Positions 23,085-39,163 of a stretch of DNA of 64,000 nt are shown piece after piece. The position numbers were made by a program, and so were the translations under genes. The DNA comes from Berghia stephanieae. Taxonomy: Eukaryota > Mollusca > Gastropoda > Nudibranchia > Aeolidiidae. Below the pieces are notes generated by a model that saw nothing but the letters and a program-made list of their open reading frames with translations, made no database searches and was not told the origin of the DNA. Numbering within the stretch: position 1 is the first letter of the stretch; the number at the start of each line of letters is the position of its first letter. The DNA lies in contig CM067455.1 of the NCBI GenBank assembly GCA_034508935.3, positions 3,664,464 through 3,728,463 on the forward strand. The letters are read 5' to 3'.

Positions 23085-26000
23085 CCGTTCGGAGCGGTGT
23101 GTCTTTTTTACGAAACCCGCCGAAACCCGCCGAAACCCTGCGAAACCCGCCGAAACCCGCCGAAACCCGCCGAAACCCGACGAAACCCGACGAATCCCGA
23201 CAAAGTTATGGGAAGTAGGTGGCTGTGGGGAGTGAACCTAGGACTCAGGGAAGTGTACACCATTGGGGAGTGAACCTGGGACTGGGTTTCGGAAGGTTTC
23301 GTAAAAAAGAACCAGTGCTTTTTTACGAAACCCGCCGAAACCCGCCGAAACCCGGCGAAACCCGACAATATCCAGCAAAGTTATGGGAAGTAGACAACTG
23401 TGGGGAGTGAACCCGATACTCAGGGAAGTGTACACCAGTCGGGAGTGAACCTGAGACTAAGGTTATCGACCGGTTTCGGCGGGTTTCGTAAAAAAGAATT
23501 AGTGCTTTATTACGAAACCCGCCGAAACCCGCCGAAACCCGACAATATCCGGCAAAGTTATGGGAGTTTGGCAACAGTGGGAGGGTGATCCTGGGAGTCA
23601 GGGAATTGCACACCAGTGGGGAGTTAACCTGGGACTGTGTAAAAAGGATATCAGTGGGAAATAAACCTGGGACTAAAGGGAGATGGATACCATTGAAAGT
23701 TGAAGCCGGATATGGGAGTTGAGTACCAGAGGAGAATGAACCTGACACTATAGAAGGTGGGCGCCAGTGGGGAGTGAACCTGGAACTCGGGAGAATTTCA
23801 CACCAGTGGGGAGTTAACCTGGGACTCTGTAAAAAGGATATCAGTGGGAAATAAACCTGGGACTAAAGGGAGATGGATACCATTGAAAGTTGAAGCCGGA
23901 TATGAGAGTTTGGTACCAGAGGAGAATGAACCTGACACTATAGGAGGTGGGCGCCAGTGAGGAGTGAACCTGGACTATGTAAACAGGATATCAGTGGGAA
24001 ATAAACCTGGGACTAAAGGGAGGTGGATACCATTGGGAGTTGAAGCCGGATTTGGGAGTTGGGTACCAGAGGAGAGAGAAACCTGACACTATAGGAGGTG
24101 GGCGCCAGTGGGGAGTGAACCTGGGACTATGTAAAAAGGATATCAGTGGGAAATAAACCTGGGACTAAAGGGAGATGGATACCATTGAAAGTTGAAGCCG
24201 GATATGAGAGTTTGGTACCAGAGGAGAATGAACCTGACACTATAGGAGGTGGGCGCCAGTGAGGAGTGAACCTGGGACTATGTAAACAGGATATCAGTGG
24301 GAAATAAACCTGGGACTAAAGGGAGGTGGATACCATAATTATTGGGAGTTGAAGCCGGATTTGGGAGTTGGGTACCAGAGGAGAGAGAAACCTGACACTA
24401 TAGGAGGTGGCCGCCAGTGGGGAGTGAACCTGGGACTATGTAAACAGGATATCAGTGGGAAATAAACCTGGGACTAAAGGGAGATGGATACCATTGAAAG
24501 TTGAAGCCGGATATGAGAGTTTGGTACCAGAGGAGAATGAACCTGACACTTTAGGAGGTGGGCGCCAGTGGGGAGTGAACCTGGGACTATGTAAACAGGA
24601 TATCATTGGGAAATAAACCTGGGACTAAAGGGAGATGGATACCATTGAAAGTTGAAGCCGGATATGAGAGTTTGGTACCAGAGGAGAATGAACCTGACAC
24701 TATAAGGAGGTGGGCGCCAGTGAGGAGTGAACCTGGGACTATGTAAACACGATATTAGTGGGAAATAAACCTGGGACTAAAGGGAGGTGGATACCATTGG
24801 GAGTTGAAGCCGGATTTGGGAGTTGGGTACCAGAGGAGAGAGAAACCTGACACTATAGGAGGTGGGCGCCAGTGGGGAGTGAACCTGGGACTATGTAAAA
24901 GGATATCAGTGGGAAATAAACCTGGGACTAAAGGGAGATGGATACCGTTGAAAGTTGAAGCCGGATATGAGAGTTTGGTACCACGGAGAATGAACCTGAC
25001 ACTATAGGAGGTGGGCGCCATTGGGAGTGAACCTGGGACTCTGTAAACAGGATATCAGTGGGAAATAAACCTGGGACTAAAGGGAATGGATACCATTGAA
25101 AGTTGAAGCCGGATATGAGAGTTTGGTACCAGAGGAGAATGAACCTGACACTAGAGGAGGTGGGCGCCAGTGGGGAGTGAACCTGGGACTATGTAAACAG
25201 ATATCAGTGGGAAATAAACCTGGGACTAAAGGGAGGTGGATACCATTGGGAGTTGAAGCCGGATTTGGGAGTTGGGTACCAGAGGAGAGAGAAACCTGAC
25301 ACTATAGGAGGTGGGCGCCAGTGGAGGAGTGAACCTGGGACTATGTAAACAGGATATCAGTGGGAAATAAACCTGGGACTAAAGGGAGATGGATACCATT
25401 GAAGTTGAAGCCGGATTGAGAGTTTGGTACCAAGGAGAGAGAACCTGACACTATAGGAGGTGGCGCCAGTGGGAGTGAACCTGGGACTATGTAAACAGGA
25501 TATCAGTGGGAAATAAACCTGGACTAAAGGGAGATGGATACCATTGAAAGTTGAAGCCGGATATGAGAGTTTGGTACCAGAGGAGAATGAACCTGACACT
25601 ATAGGAGGTGGGCGCCAGTGGGGAGTGAACCTGGGACTATGTAAACAGGATATCATTGGGAAATAAACCTGGGACTAAAGGGAGGATGGATACCATTGGA
25701 AGTTGAAGCCGGATTGAGAGTTTGGGTACCAGAGGAGAGATGAAACCTGACACTATAGGAGGTGGGCGCCAGTGGGAGTGAACCTGGGACTATGTAAACA
25801 GGATATCAGTGGGAAATAAACCTGGGACTAAAGGGAGATGGATACCATTGAAAGTTGAAGCCGGATATGAGAGTTGGTACCAGAGGGAGAATGAACCTGA
25901 CACTATAGGAGGTGGGCGCCAGTGGGGAGTGAACCTGGGACTATGTAAACAGGATATCAGTGGGAAATAAACCTGGGACTAAAGGGAGATGGATACCATT

Positions 26001-27830
26001 AAAGTTGAAGCCGGATATGAGAGTTTGGTACCAGAGGAGAATGAAACCTGACACTATAGGAGGTGGCGCCAGTGGGAGTGAACCTGGGACTATGTAAACA
26101 GGATATCAGTGGGAAATAAACCTGGGACTAAAGGGAGTGGATACCATTGAAGTTGAAGCCGGATATGAGAGTTTGGTACCAGAGGAGAAGAACCTGACAC
26201 TATAGGAGGTGGGCGCCAGTGGGAGTGAACCTGGGACTATGTAAAACAGATATCAGTGGGAAATAAACCTGGGACTAAAGGGAGGTGGATACCATTGGGA
26301 GTTGAAGCCGGATTTGGAGTTGGGTACCAGAGGAGAGAAACCTGACACTATAGAGGTGGCGCCAGTGGGAGTGAACCTGGGACTATGTAAACAGGATATC
26401 AGTGGGAAATAACCTGGACTAAAGGGAATTCTAAAGGAAGCGATAAGTTGGGAGAATTTAAACCGTGGGGATAACTGATGAAAGTATATGGATACCAAAG
26501 GAAGGAAATGAAGTGAAGCCGTGAAGATGCACCAGAGGAGATGACTGACCTAGGGCCAGGGGGAGTGAACCTGGGACTATGTAAACAGATATCAGTGGAA
26601 ATAAACCTGGGACTAAAGGGAGGTGATACCATTGGAGTTGAAGCCGATTTGGGAGTTGGGTACCAAGGAGAGAGAACCTGACACTATAGGAGTGGGCGCC
26701 ATGGGGAGTTAACCTGGACTCTGTAAACAGGATATCAGTAGGAAATAAACCTGGGACTAAAGGGAATGGATACCTTGAGTTGAAGCCGGATATGAGAGTT
26801 TGGTACCAGAGAAATGAACCTGACACTATAGAGGTGGGCGCCATGGGAGTGAACCTGGGACATGTAAAAGTATCCATGGAATTCACCCTGCACTGGGCCC
26901 ACTCCATATAGTGTACAGGATTCATTCATCTCTCTGGGTACCAAACTCTCAATATCCGGATCAACTGTTCAGATAGGATAATCATCACCATTAGTTACCA
27001 GGTTTAAGTTGTACCAGCAGATGACTACATGCCATGGAGTGAACTGACAGTAAAATCCCAGGTTCACTCCTCACTGGCGCCCACCTCCTATAGTGTCAGG
27101 TTCATCTCCTCTGGTACCAAACTCTCATATCCGGCTTCAACTTTCAATGGTATCCATCTCCCTTTAGTCCCAGGTTTATTTCCCAATGATATCCTTTTAC
27201 AAGTCCCAGGTTCACTCCCCACTGGCGCCCACCTCTATAGTGTCAGGTTCATTCTCCTCTGGTACCAAACTCCCATATCCGGCTTCAACTTTCGATGTAT
27301 CCATCTCCCTTTAGTCCCAGGTTTATTTCCCAACTGATATCCTTTTTACAGTCCAGTTACTCCCACGGTTGAAATCCCTACCCAGTCACTCCCACTGGCC
27401 ACCTCTAAGTGCAGTCATTCCCTGGACACCGTTCCTTCAAGGATCATCTCCCGCCATTATCCAGATATCCTTTCACGTCCGTAACCCTGGGCTTCCACTC
27501 CAACCCCCACTTGCAACTCATAACTTTGCCGGATATTGTCGGGTTTCGGCGGGTTTCGGCGGGTTTCGTAATAAAGCACTAATTCTTTTTTACGAAACCC
27601 GCCGAAACCGGCCGATAACCTTAGTCTCAGGTTCACTCCCGACTGGTGTACACTTCCCTGAGTTCTAGGTTCACTCCCCACAGCCACCTACTTCCCATAA
27701 CTTTGTCGGGATTCGTCGGGTTTCGTCGGGTTTCGGCGGGTTTCGGCGGGTTTCGGCGGGTTTCGCAGGGTTTCGGCGGGTTTCGGCGGGTTTCGTAAAA
27801 AAGACACACCCCCGTTCGGAGCCGTCCTGA
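23085..27830. mobile_element. Foldback-type element with internal minisatellite
   Basis: The left arm (23,085-23,600) and right arm (27,510-27,830) are inverted copies. Both carry runs of a 10-bp unit cgaaacccgc, and both include tttttacgaaacc-type junctions and the block around ttatgggaagtagg. The interior is a tandem minisatellite. Long inverted ends with tandem subrepeats and no coding capacity are the layout of Foldback-like elements. The mobilising enzyme family is unknown. Confidence 0.65.
23600..27360. repeat. 152-bp minisatellite built of four 38-bp subunits
   Basis: Successive ggatatcagtggg landmarks lie about 150-152 bp apart from 23,836 on. Each unit divides into four diverged subunits of about 38 bp, beginning gggcgccagtgggg, aggatatcagtggg, ggataccattg and ttggtaccagagg, each followed by a gaacctg-like block. 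About 20 units run in the plus direction to about 26,900. About two units are inverted at 27,050-27,360. From about 25,400 onward single-base losses become very frequent. Confidence 0.9.
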
Positions 27831-28008
27831 AGGTCATCTAAAGCCCTCCATAGACGCCGACATCCGCTGGAAGCGGGACGGATGACCTATCGCTGTGACC
27901 CGATCCCTGCGTTTATCGCAGATGATTTTTGCCCACATACGGGCAGATATTTTTTTGAGCGATCGGCGATCGGGGGCGTGGCAGTATAAAAAAGTGGACA
28001 ATTTTTTT
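27825..28008 (-). repeat. Foldback family Z terminal segment
   Basis: It contains tgacccgatccctgcgttta, gcagatgatttttgcc and gcgatcggcgatcgggggcg. The same blocks recur at 38,745-39,000 and, inverted, at 54,400-54,590. Related CCGGAGG-rich ends lie at 40,620-40,735 and 41,175-41,245. Confidence 0.65.
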
Positions 28009-28155
28009 AACAACAAGATATGAAGTGAATAGAAAAGTGCCAGAAGACAATAGAGAATAAAAAATTTTTTCGCGGCGGTGGTGGGGTTTGAACCTGCGAC
28101 CTTATTGGTACGACAACTCCGCCTGGCAGGTGAGAGCGTGGCTCTACCGTGTGAG
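28009..28155 (-). repeat. Partial tRNA-like unit, inverted
   Basis: A 147-bp part of the tRNA-like unit in reverse orientation, with the B box (reversed ggtttgaacctgcg) and the A-box side. It abuts the plus-strand array directly, making a head-to-head junction near 28,155. Confidence 0.8.
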
Positions 28156-29450
28156 AATAAAAAAATTTTTCTCTATTGTCTTCTGGCACTTTTCTATTCA
28201 CTTCATATCTTGTTGTTACCAACATAAGTGCCTGCTCCACTCACTTTTCTGAATTAAAAATTCACCCCATACACCGGAGCATACTCAATGTCTCAATCGT
28301 TTCTATGTTATATGTTTGTGTTGAGAATATTGGCTATTAAGCTTAACTGCTGGTCAAAATTATTCGCGATGGTGGTGTACGAACGAATCGGCGGTCTCAA
28401 GAAGTGGGTGAGAGAGGGATCTAGTAATGACTTTGAGTTTGAAACGGATATTTTTGTGTTCGTGGATAGCTCACACGGTAGAGCCACGCTCTCACCTGCC
28501 AGGCGGAGTTGTCGTACCAATAAGGTCGCAGGTTCAAACCCCACCACCGCCGCGAAAAAAAAAATTTTTATTCTCTATTGTCTTCTGGCAATTTTCTATT
28601 CACTTCATATCTTGTTGTTATCAACATAAGTGCCTGCTCCACTCACTTTTCTGAATTAAAAATTCACCCCATACACCGGAGCATACTCAATGTCTCAATC
28701 GTTTCTATGTTATATGTTTGTGTTGAGAATATTGGCTATTAAGCTTAACTGCTGGTCAAAATTATTCGCGATGGTGGTGTACGAACGAATCGGCGGTCTC
28801 AAGAAGTGGGTGAGAGAGGGATCTAGTAATGACTTTGAGTTTGAAACGAATATTTTTGTGTTCGTGGATAGCTCACACGGTAGAGCCACGCTCTCACCTG
28901 CCAGGCGGAGTTGTCGTACCAATAAGGTCGCAGGTTCAAACCCCACCACCGCCGCGAAAAAATTTTTTATTCTCTATTGTCTTCTGGCACTTTTCTATTC
29001 ACTTCATATCTTGTTGTTACCAACATAAGTGCCTGCTCCACTCACTTTTCTGAATTAAAAATTCACCCCATACACCGGAGCATACTCAATGTCTCAATCG
29101 TTTCTATGTTATATGTTTGTGTTGAGAATATTGGCTATTAAGCTTAACTGCTGGTCAAAATTATTCGCGATGGTGGTGTACGAACGAATCGGCGGTCTCA
29201 AGAAGTGGGTGAGAGAGGGATCTAGTAATGACTTTGAGTTTGAAACGAATATTTTTGTGTTCGTGGATAGCTCACACGGTAGAGCCACGCTCTCACCTGC
29301 CAGGCGGAGTTGTCGTACCAATAAGGTCGCAGGTTCGAACCCCACCACCGCCGCGAAAAAAATTTTTATTCTCTATTGTCTTCTGGCACTTTTCTATTCA
29401 CTTCATATCTTGTTGTTACCAACATAAGTGCCTGCTCCACTCACTTTTCT
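28156..29450 (+). repeat. Tandem array of about 400-bp tRNA-like units (plus)
   Basis: Three units with spacings of 402 and 399 bp (atgtctcaatcgtttc at 28,288, 28,690 and 29,089). Each holds an A-box-like tagctcacacggtagagc and a B-box ggttcaaaccc (ggttcgaaccc in the third), followed by an A/T-run and ttctggcac...tgcctgctcc. The units look like a tRNA-derived SINE that became a tandem repeat. Open frames of 79-116 codons here repeat with the array and are not independent genes. Confidence 0.9.
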
Positions 29451-29937
29451 GGACAATTTTTTTCGGATTTTCGCTGTTTTCACGTCGGATTCGTGATCAG
29501 AGTCAAATTTACAATAGGTTTGATACTAAGAACTGTGTGTTTACTCCAAAAATTGGTGAAATTAGAAATAAATTTTAATTAATAGTGAGGCTATGTGGCC
29601 GACAGAACCGATCCCAGTTACTGTCTGTTATTCTATCTTTCGTCTTGCGCACAATAGTGATTACTTCTCACTAAATTATATCAATTAGACTGTTGAAGGA
29701 ACGAAATTGACATCATTCCACTCTTTGTTATTGTATTAAGGCAGTCATTTTGGTAATTAGTTCTCACTAAATTATATCAATCAGACTTTTAACGTTCAAG
29801 GTTACTCGTAGTTTTGTATGACGGTACGTTATTTCCGACTGGTGGATGTTGTGAGCATTTTACCTAAACTCATAGCATCAATAACCGTCCAAGATATTCG
29901 CATCATATGTAGCAATAGCTATAATAATCTAACATGT

Positions 29938-29992
<55 letters not shown>

Positions 29993-30429
29993 AAGAGAAA
30001 GAGAGAAAAATTTATTTGCGCTATATATACCGCTATATTCAATAAAGGTGCTCAAATCACTTTATAAGGGTCTTTGGCCAACATAAAAACATGCTAGACG
30101 AGACATGACTGTTAAGCGATATTGCAATTGTTTCCCGACAGAGACGACGCTGTAAACAGCGAGGTACTCATTTTAACAGTGAACAAGGTGAGAGAATGCG
30201 AGTAAAGAGCCTTTTCCAAGGACTCAATTATGCGCCACTCAGAGCGGGACTCGAATCCAGTACCGTCCGATCCAAAGGCGAGTGTCATTTCACAAGATCA
30301 CTCGCATAGCCGCACAAAAAAGTGATGAGAGAATAGATTCATATGTATTAAAGGAGGAGAGAGCGGATGGAGTGAGTAAAGTTCTTGGATATTTATAGAA
30401 GGAACCAAATTGACGTCACTCATCTCATT

Positions 30430-30440
<11 letters not shown>
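29451..30440 (+). repeat. Palindrome-complex arm segment 1
   Basis: The same segment appears inverted at 37,765-38,760 and direct at 54,580-55,540. It contains a (GA)n tract (29,939-30,005), one SINE-A copy and one copy of the roughly 185-bp monomer (29,693-29,885), with a partial monomer just before it. Confidence 0.9.
30008..30325 (-). mobile_element. SINE-A, diverged copy in arm
   Basis: Reading in reverse: a tRNA-like head (cgagtcc-type B box), gagtccttggaaaaggctct, the tgagtacctcgctg block and the tail ending in the degenerate agcggtatatatagcgc. It is the same insertion as those at 37,893 and 55,122, so it predates duplication of the arm. Confidence 0.75.
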
Positions 30441-33756
<3,316 letters not shown>

Positions 33757-33757
<1 letters not shown>

Positions 33758-35995
33758 AGGCACTTATGTTGGTAACAACAAGATATGAAGTGAGTAGAAA
33801 AGTGCCAGAAGACAATAGAGAATAAACATTTTCGCGGCAGTGGTGGGGTTTGAACCTGCGACCTTATTGGTACGACAACTCCGCCTGGCAGGTGAGAGCG
33901 TGGCTCTACCGTGTGAGCTATCCACGAACACAAAAATATTCGTTTCAAACCCAAAGTCATTTCTAGATCCCTCTCTCACCCACTTCTTGAGACCGCCGAT
34001 TCGTTCACCACCATCGCGAAGTAATTTTGACCAGCAGTTAAGCTTAATAGCCAATATTCTCATCACAAACATATAACATAGAAACGATTGAGACATTGAG
34101 TATGCTCCGATGTATGGGGTGAATTTTTTAATTCAGAAAAGTGAGTGGAGCAGGCACTTATGTTGGTAACAACAAGATATGAAGTGAGTAGAAAAGTGCC
34201 AGAAGACAATAGAGAATAAACATTTTCGCGGCGGTGGTGGGGTTTGAACCTGCGACCTTATTGGTACGACAACTCCGCCTGGCAGGTGAGAGCGTGGCTC
34301 TACCGTGTGAGCTATCCACGAACACAAAAATATTCGTTTCAAACCCAAAGTCATTTCTAGATCCCTCTCTCACCCACTTCTTGAGACCGCCGATTCGTTC
34401 ACCACCATCGCGAAGTAATTTTGACCAGCAGTTAAGCTTAATAGCCAATATTCTCATCACAAACATATAACATAGAAACGATTGAGACATTGAGTATGCT
34501 CCGGTGTATGGGGTGAATTTTTTAATTCAGAAAAGTGAGTGGAGCAGGCACTTATGTTGGTAACAACAAGATATGAAGTGAGTAGAAAAGTGCCAGAAGA
34601 CAATAGAGAATAAACATTTTCGCGGCGGTGGTGGGGTTTGAACCTGCGACCTTATTGGTACGACAACTCCGCCTGGCAGGTGAGAGCGTGGCTCTACCGT
34701 GTGAGCTATCCACGAACACAAAAATATTCGTTTCAAACCCAAAGTCATTTCTAGATCCCTCTCTCACCCACTTCTTGAGACCGCCGATTCGTTCACCACC
34801 ATCGCGAAGTAATTTTGACCAGCAGTTAAGCTTAATAGCCAATATTCTCATCACAAACATATAACATAGAAACGATTGAGACATTGAGTATGCTCCGGTG
34901 TATGGGGTGAATTTTTTAATTCAGAAAAGTGAGTGGAGCAGGCACTTATGTTGGTAACAACAAGATATGAAGTGAGTAGAAAAGTGCCAGAAGACAATAG
35001 AGAATAAACATTTTCGCGGCGGTGGTGGGGTTTGAACCTGCGACCTTATTGGTACGACAACTCCGCCTGGCAGGTGAGAGCGTGGCTCTACCGTGTGAGC
35101 TATCCACGAACACAAAAATATTCGTTTCAAACCCAAAGTCATTTCTAGATCCCTCTCTCACCCACTTCTTGAGACCGCCGATTCGTTCACCACCATCGCG
35201 AAGTAATTTTGACCAGCAGTTAAGCTTAATAGCCAATATTCTCATCACAAACATATAACATAGAAACGATTGAGACATTGAGTATGCTCCGGTGTATGGG
35301 GTGAATTTTTTAATTCAGAAAAGTGAGTGGAGCAGGCACTTATGTTGGTAACAACAAGATATGAAGTGAGTAGAAAAGTGCCAGAAGACAATAGAGAATA
35401 AACATTTTCGCGGCGGTGGTGGGGTTTGAACCTGCGACCTTATTGGTACGACAACTCCGCCTGGCAGGTGAGAGCGTGGCTCTACCGTGTGAGCTATCCA
35501 CGAACACAAAAATATTCGTTTCAAACCAAAGTCATTTCTAGATCCCTCTCTCACCCACTTCTTGAGACCGCCGATTCGTTCACCACCATCGCGAAGTAAT
35601 TTTGACCAGCAGTTAAGCTTAATAGCCAATATTCTCATCACAAACATATAACATAGAAACGATTGAGACATTGAGTATGCTCCGGTGTATGGGGTGAATT
35701 TTTTAATTCAGAAAAGTGAGTGGAGTAGGCACTTATGTTGGTAACAACAAGATATGAAGTGAGTAGAAAAGTGCCAGAAGACAATAGAGAATAAACATTT
35801 TCGCGGCGGTGGTGGGGTTTGAACCTGCGACCTTATTGGTACGACAACTCCGCCTGGCAGGTGAGAGCGTGGCTCTACCGTGTGAGCTATCCACGAACAC
35901 AAAAATATTCGTTTCAAACCCAAAGTCATTTCTAGATCCCTCTCTCACCCACTTCTTGAGACCGCCGATTCGTTCACCACCATCGCGAAGTAGAG
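33757..35995 (-). repeat. 394-bp tRNA-like unit array (minus orientation)
   Basis: Five full units plus partials. The landmark (reverse of atgtctcaatcg) ends at 34,096, 34,490, 34,884, 35,278 and 35,671, a period of 394, 394, 394 and 393 bp. Units are almost identical, so the array is young or is being homogenised. The A and B boxes are intact in each unit. Confidence 0.95.
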
Positions 35996-37765
35996 GGATC
36001 TAGAAATGACTTTGGGTTTGAAACGAATATTTTTGTGTTCGTGGATGGCTCACACGGTAGAGCCACGCTCTCACCTGCCAGGCGGAGTTGTCGTACCAAT
36101 AAGGTCGCAGGTTCAAACCCCACCACCGCCGCGAAAATGTTTATTCTCTATTGTCTTCTGGCACTTTTCTACTCACTTCATATCTTGTTGTTACCAACAT
36201 AAATGCCTGCTCCACTCACTTTTCTGAATTAAAAAATTCACCCCATACACCGGAGCATACTCAATGTCTCAATCGTTTCTATGTTATATGTTTGTGATGA
36301 GAATATTGGCTATTAAGCTTAACTGCTGGTCAAAATTACTTCGCGATGGTGGTGAACGAATCGGCGGTCTCAAGAAGTGGGTGAGAGAGGGATCTAGAAA
36401 TGACTTTGGGTTTGAAACGAATATTTTTGTGTTCGTGGATAGCTCACACGGTAGAGCCACGCTCTCACCTGCCAGGCGGAGTTGTCGTACCAATAAGGTC
36501 GCAGGTTCAAAACCCACCACCGCCGCGAAAATGTTTATTCTCTATTGTCTTCTGGCACTTTTCTACTCACTTCATATCTTGTTGTTACCAACATAAGTGC
36601 CTGCTCCACTCACTTTTCTGAATTAAAAAATTCACCCCATACACCGGAGCATACTCAATGTCTCAATCGTTTCTATGTTATATGTTTGTGATGAGAATAT
36701 TGGCTATTAAGCTTAACTGCTGGTCAAAATTACTTCGCGATGGTGGTGAACGAATCGGCGGTCTCAAGAAGTGGGTGAGAGAGGGATCTAGAAATGACTT
36801 TGGGTTTGAAACGAATATTTTTGTGTTCGTGGATAGCTCACACGGTAGAGCCACGCTCTCACCTGCCAGGCGGAGTTGTCGTACCAATAAGGTCGCAGGT
36901 TCAAACCCCACCACCGCCGCGAAAATGTTTATTCTCTATTGTCTTCTGGCACTTTTCTACTCACTTCATATCTTGTTGTTACCAACATAAGTGCCTGCTC
37001 CACTCACTTTTCTGAATTAAAAAATTCACCCCATACACCGGAGCATACTCAATGTCTCAATCGTTTCTATGTTATATGTTTGTGATGAGAATATTGGCTA
37101 TTAAGCTTAACTGCTGGTCAAAATTACTTCGCGATGGTGGTGAACGAATCGGCGGTCTCAAGAAGTGGGTGAGAGAGGGATCTAGAAATGACTTTGGGTT
37201 TGAAACGAATATTTTTGTGTTCGTGGATAGCTCACACGGTAGAGCCACGCTCTCACCTGCCAGGCGGAGTTGTCGTACCAATAAGGTCGCAGGTTCAAAC
37301 CCCACCACCGCCGCGAAAATGTTTATTCTCTATTGTCTTCTGGCACTTTTCTACTCACTTCATATCTTGTTGTTACCAACATAAGTGCCTGCTCCACTCA
37401 CTTTTCTGAATTAAAAAATTCACCCCATACACCGGAGCATACTCAATGTCTCAATCGTTTCTATGTTATATGTTTGTGATGAGAATATTGGCTATTAAGC
37501 TTAACTGCTGGTCAAAATTACTTCGCGATGGTGGTGAACGAATCGGCGGTCTCAAGAAGTGGGTGAGAGAGGGATCTAGAAATGACTTTGGGTTTGAAAC
37601 GAATATTTTTGTGTTCGTGGATAGCTCACACGGTAGAGCCACGCTCTCACCTGCCAGGCGGAGTTGTCGTACCAATAAGGTCGCAGGTTCAAACCCCACC
37701 ACCGCCGCGAAAATGTTTATTCTCTATTGTCTTCTGGCACTTTTCTACTCACTTCATATCTTGTG
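35996..37765 (+). repeat. 394-bp tRNA-like unit array (plus orientation)
   Basis: Orientation switches at about 35,994 (cgcgaagt|agagggatct). Full landmarks lie at 36,264, 36,658, 37,052 and 37,446, exactly 394 bp apart. In the unit near 36,834-36,910 the A-box-like tagctcacacgg and B-box ggttcaaaccc are about 60 nt apart, as in a tRNA gene. The unit at about 36,505 has one altered B-box base. Confidence 0.95.
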
Positions 37766-37892
37766 TCTAAAAACAATAACAATGAGATGAGTGACGTCAA
37801 TTTGGTTCCATCTATAAATATCCAAGAACTTTACTCACTCCATCCGCTCTCTCCTCCTTCAATACATATGAATCTATTCTCTCATCACTTTT

Positions 37893-38192
37893 TTGTGCGG
37901 CTATGCATGTGGTCTTGTGAAATGACACTCGCCTTTAGATCGGACGGTATACTGGATTCGAGTCCCGCTCTGAGTCATAATTGAGTCCTTGGAAAAGGCT
38001 CTTTACTCGCATTCTCTCACCTTGTTCACTGTTAAAATGAGTACCTCGCTGTTTACAGCGTCGTCTCTGTCGGGAAACAATTGCAATATCGCTTAACAGT
38101 CATGTCACGTCTAACATGTTTTTATGTTGGCCAAAGACCCTTATAAAGTGATTTGAGCACCTTTATTGAATATAGCGGTATATATAGCGCAA
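37893..38192 (+). mobile_element. SINE-A, diverged copy in arm
   Basis: Mirror of the copies at 30,008 and 55,122. The head reads gcggctatgcatgtggtctt, the B box region is gattcgagtcccgctc, and the tail ends atagcggtatatatagcgc. A (CT)n tract (38,197-38,266) follows. Confidence 0.75.
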
Positions 38193-38195
38193 GTA

Positions 38196-38269
<74 letters not shown>

Positions 38270-38744
38270 AGCTATTGCTACATATGATGCGAATATCTTG
38301 GACGGTTATTGATGCTATGAGTTTAGGTAAAATGCTCACAACATCCACCAGTCGGAAATAACGTACCGTCACACAAAACTACGAGTAACCTTGAACGTTA
38401 AAAGTCTGATTGATATAATTTAGTGAGAACTAATTACCAAAATGACTGCCTTAATACAATAACAAAGAGTGGAATGATGTCGATTTCGTTCCTTCAACAG
38501 TCTAATTGATATAATTTAGTGAGTAGTAATCACTATTGTGAGCAAGACGAAAGATAGAATAACAGACAGTAACTGGGATCGGTTCTGTCGGCCTCACTAT
38601 CAATTAAAATTTATTTCTAATTTCACCAATTTTTGGAGTAAACACACAATTCTTAGTATCAAACCTATTGTAAATTTGACGTTGATCACGAATCCGACGT
38701 GAAAACAGCAAAAATCCGAAAAAAATGTCCACTTTTTTATATTG

Positions 38745-39163
38745 CCACGCCCCCGATCGCCGATCGCCTAAAAAATATCTCCCCGCGTGAAGGCAAAAAT
38801 CATCTGCGATAAACGCAGGGATCGGGTCACAGTGACCCAGCAGTGCCTGTTTGGCGACCCGTCACGCGATGAGATCTGTCCGTCTATGGGGGGCTTTAAG
38901 CATTCTCAAGCGATCCTATTAATTGCCGTCCGGAGGCCATCTAAAGCATTATCAAGCCACCGGAGGTCCTCCGAAGCTTTCTCTAACCCTAGAGACGATC
39001 TTGTTTGGGATCGTGGATAGCTCATACGGTAGAGTCACGCTCTCCCCGGCCAGGCGGAGTTGTTGTACCAGTAAGGTCGCGGGTTCAAACCCCCATCGCC
39101 GCCGCGAAATTTTTATTCTCTATTGTCTTCTGGCACTTTCCTACTCACTTCATCTCTTGTTGT
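38745..39163 (+). repeat. Foldback family Z end plus single tRNA-like unit
   Basis: It includes a near-palindrome gggtcacagtgaccc, the gatctgtccgtctatgg block, the CCGGAGG-rich tract, then a tRNA-like sequence (gtggatagctcatacggtag ... gggttcaaacccc) and tctggcactttcctactcac. It is a diverged single relative of the 394-bp unit. It is mirrored at 54,170-54,590. Confidence 0.75.

Noticed and set aside
23082-23748. Pro-Lys-Pro-Ala-Glu-Thr-Arg-Arg-Asn repeat protein
   Set aside because: Encoded by the 10-bp cgaaacccgc repeat in the foldback arms, open in several frames on both strands, and interrupted at arm ends. There is no gene context.
28466-28552. Functional tRNA gene
   Set aside because: A and B boxes are good, but I could not pair an acceptor stem, and the sequence is embedded in a repeat unit. 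It is called tRNA-like only.
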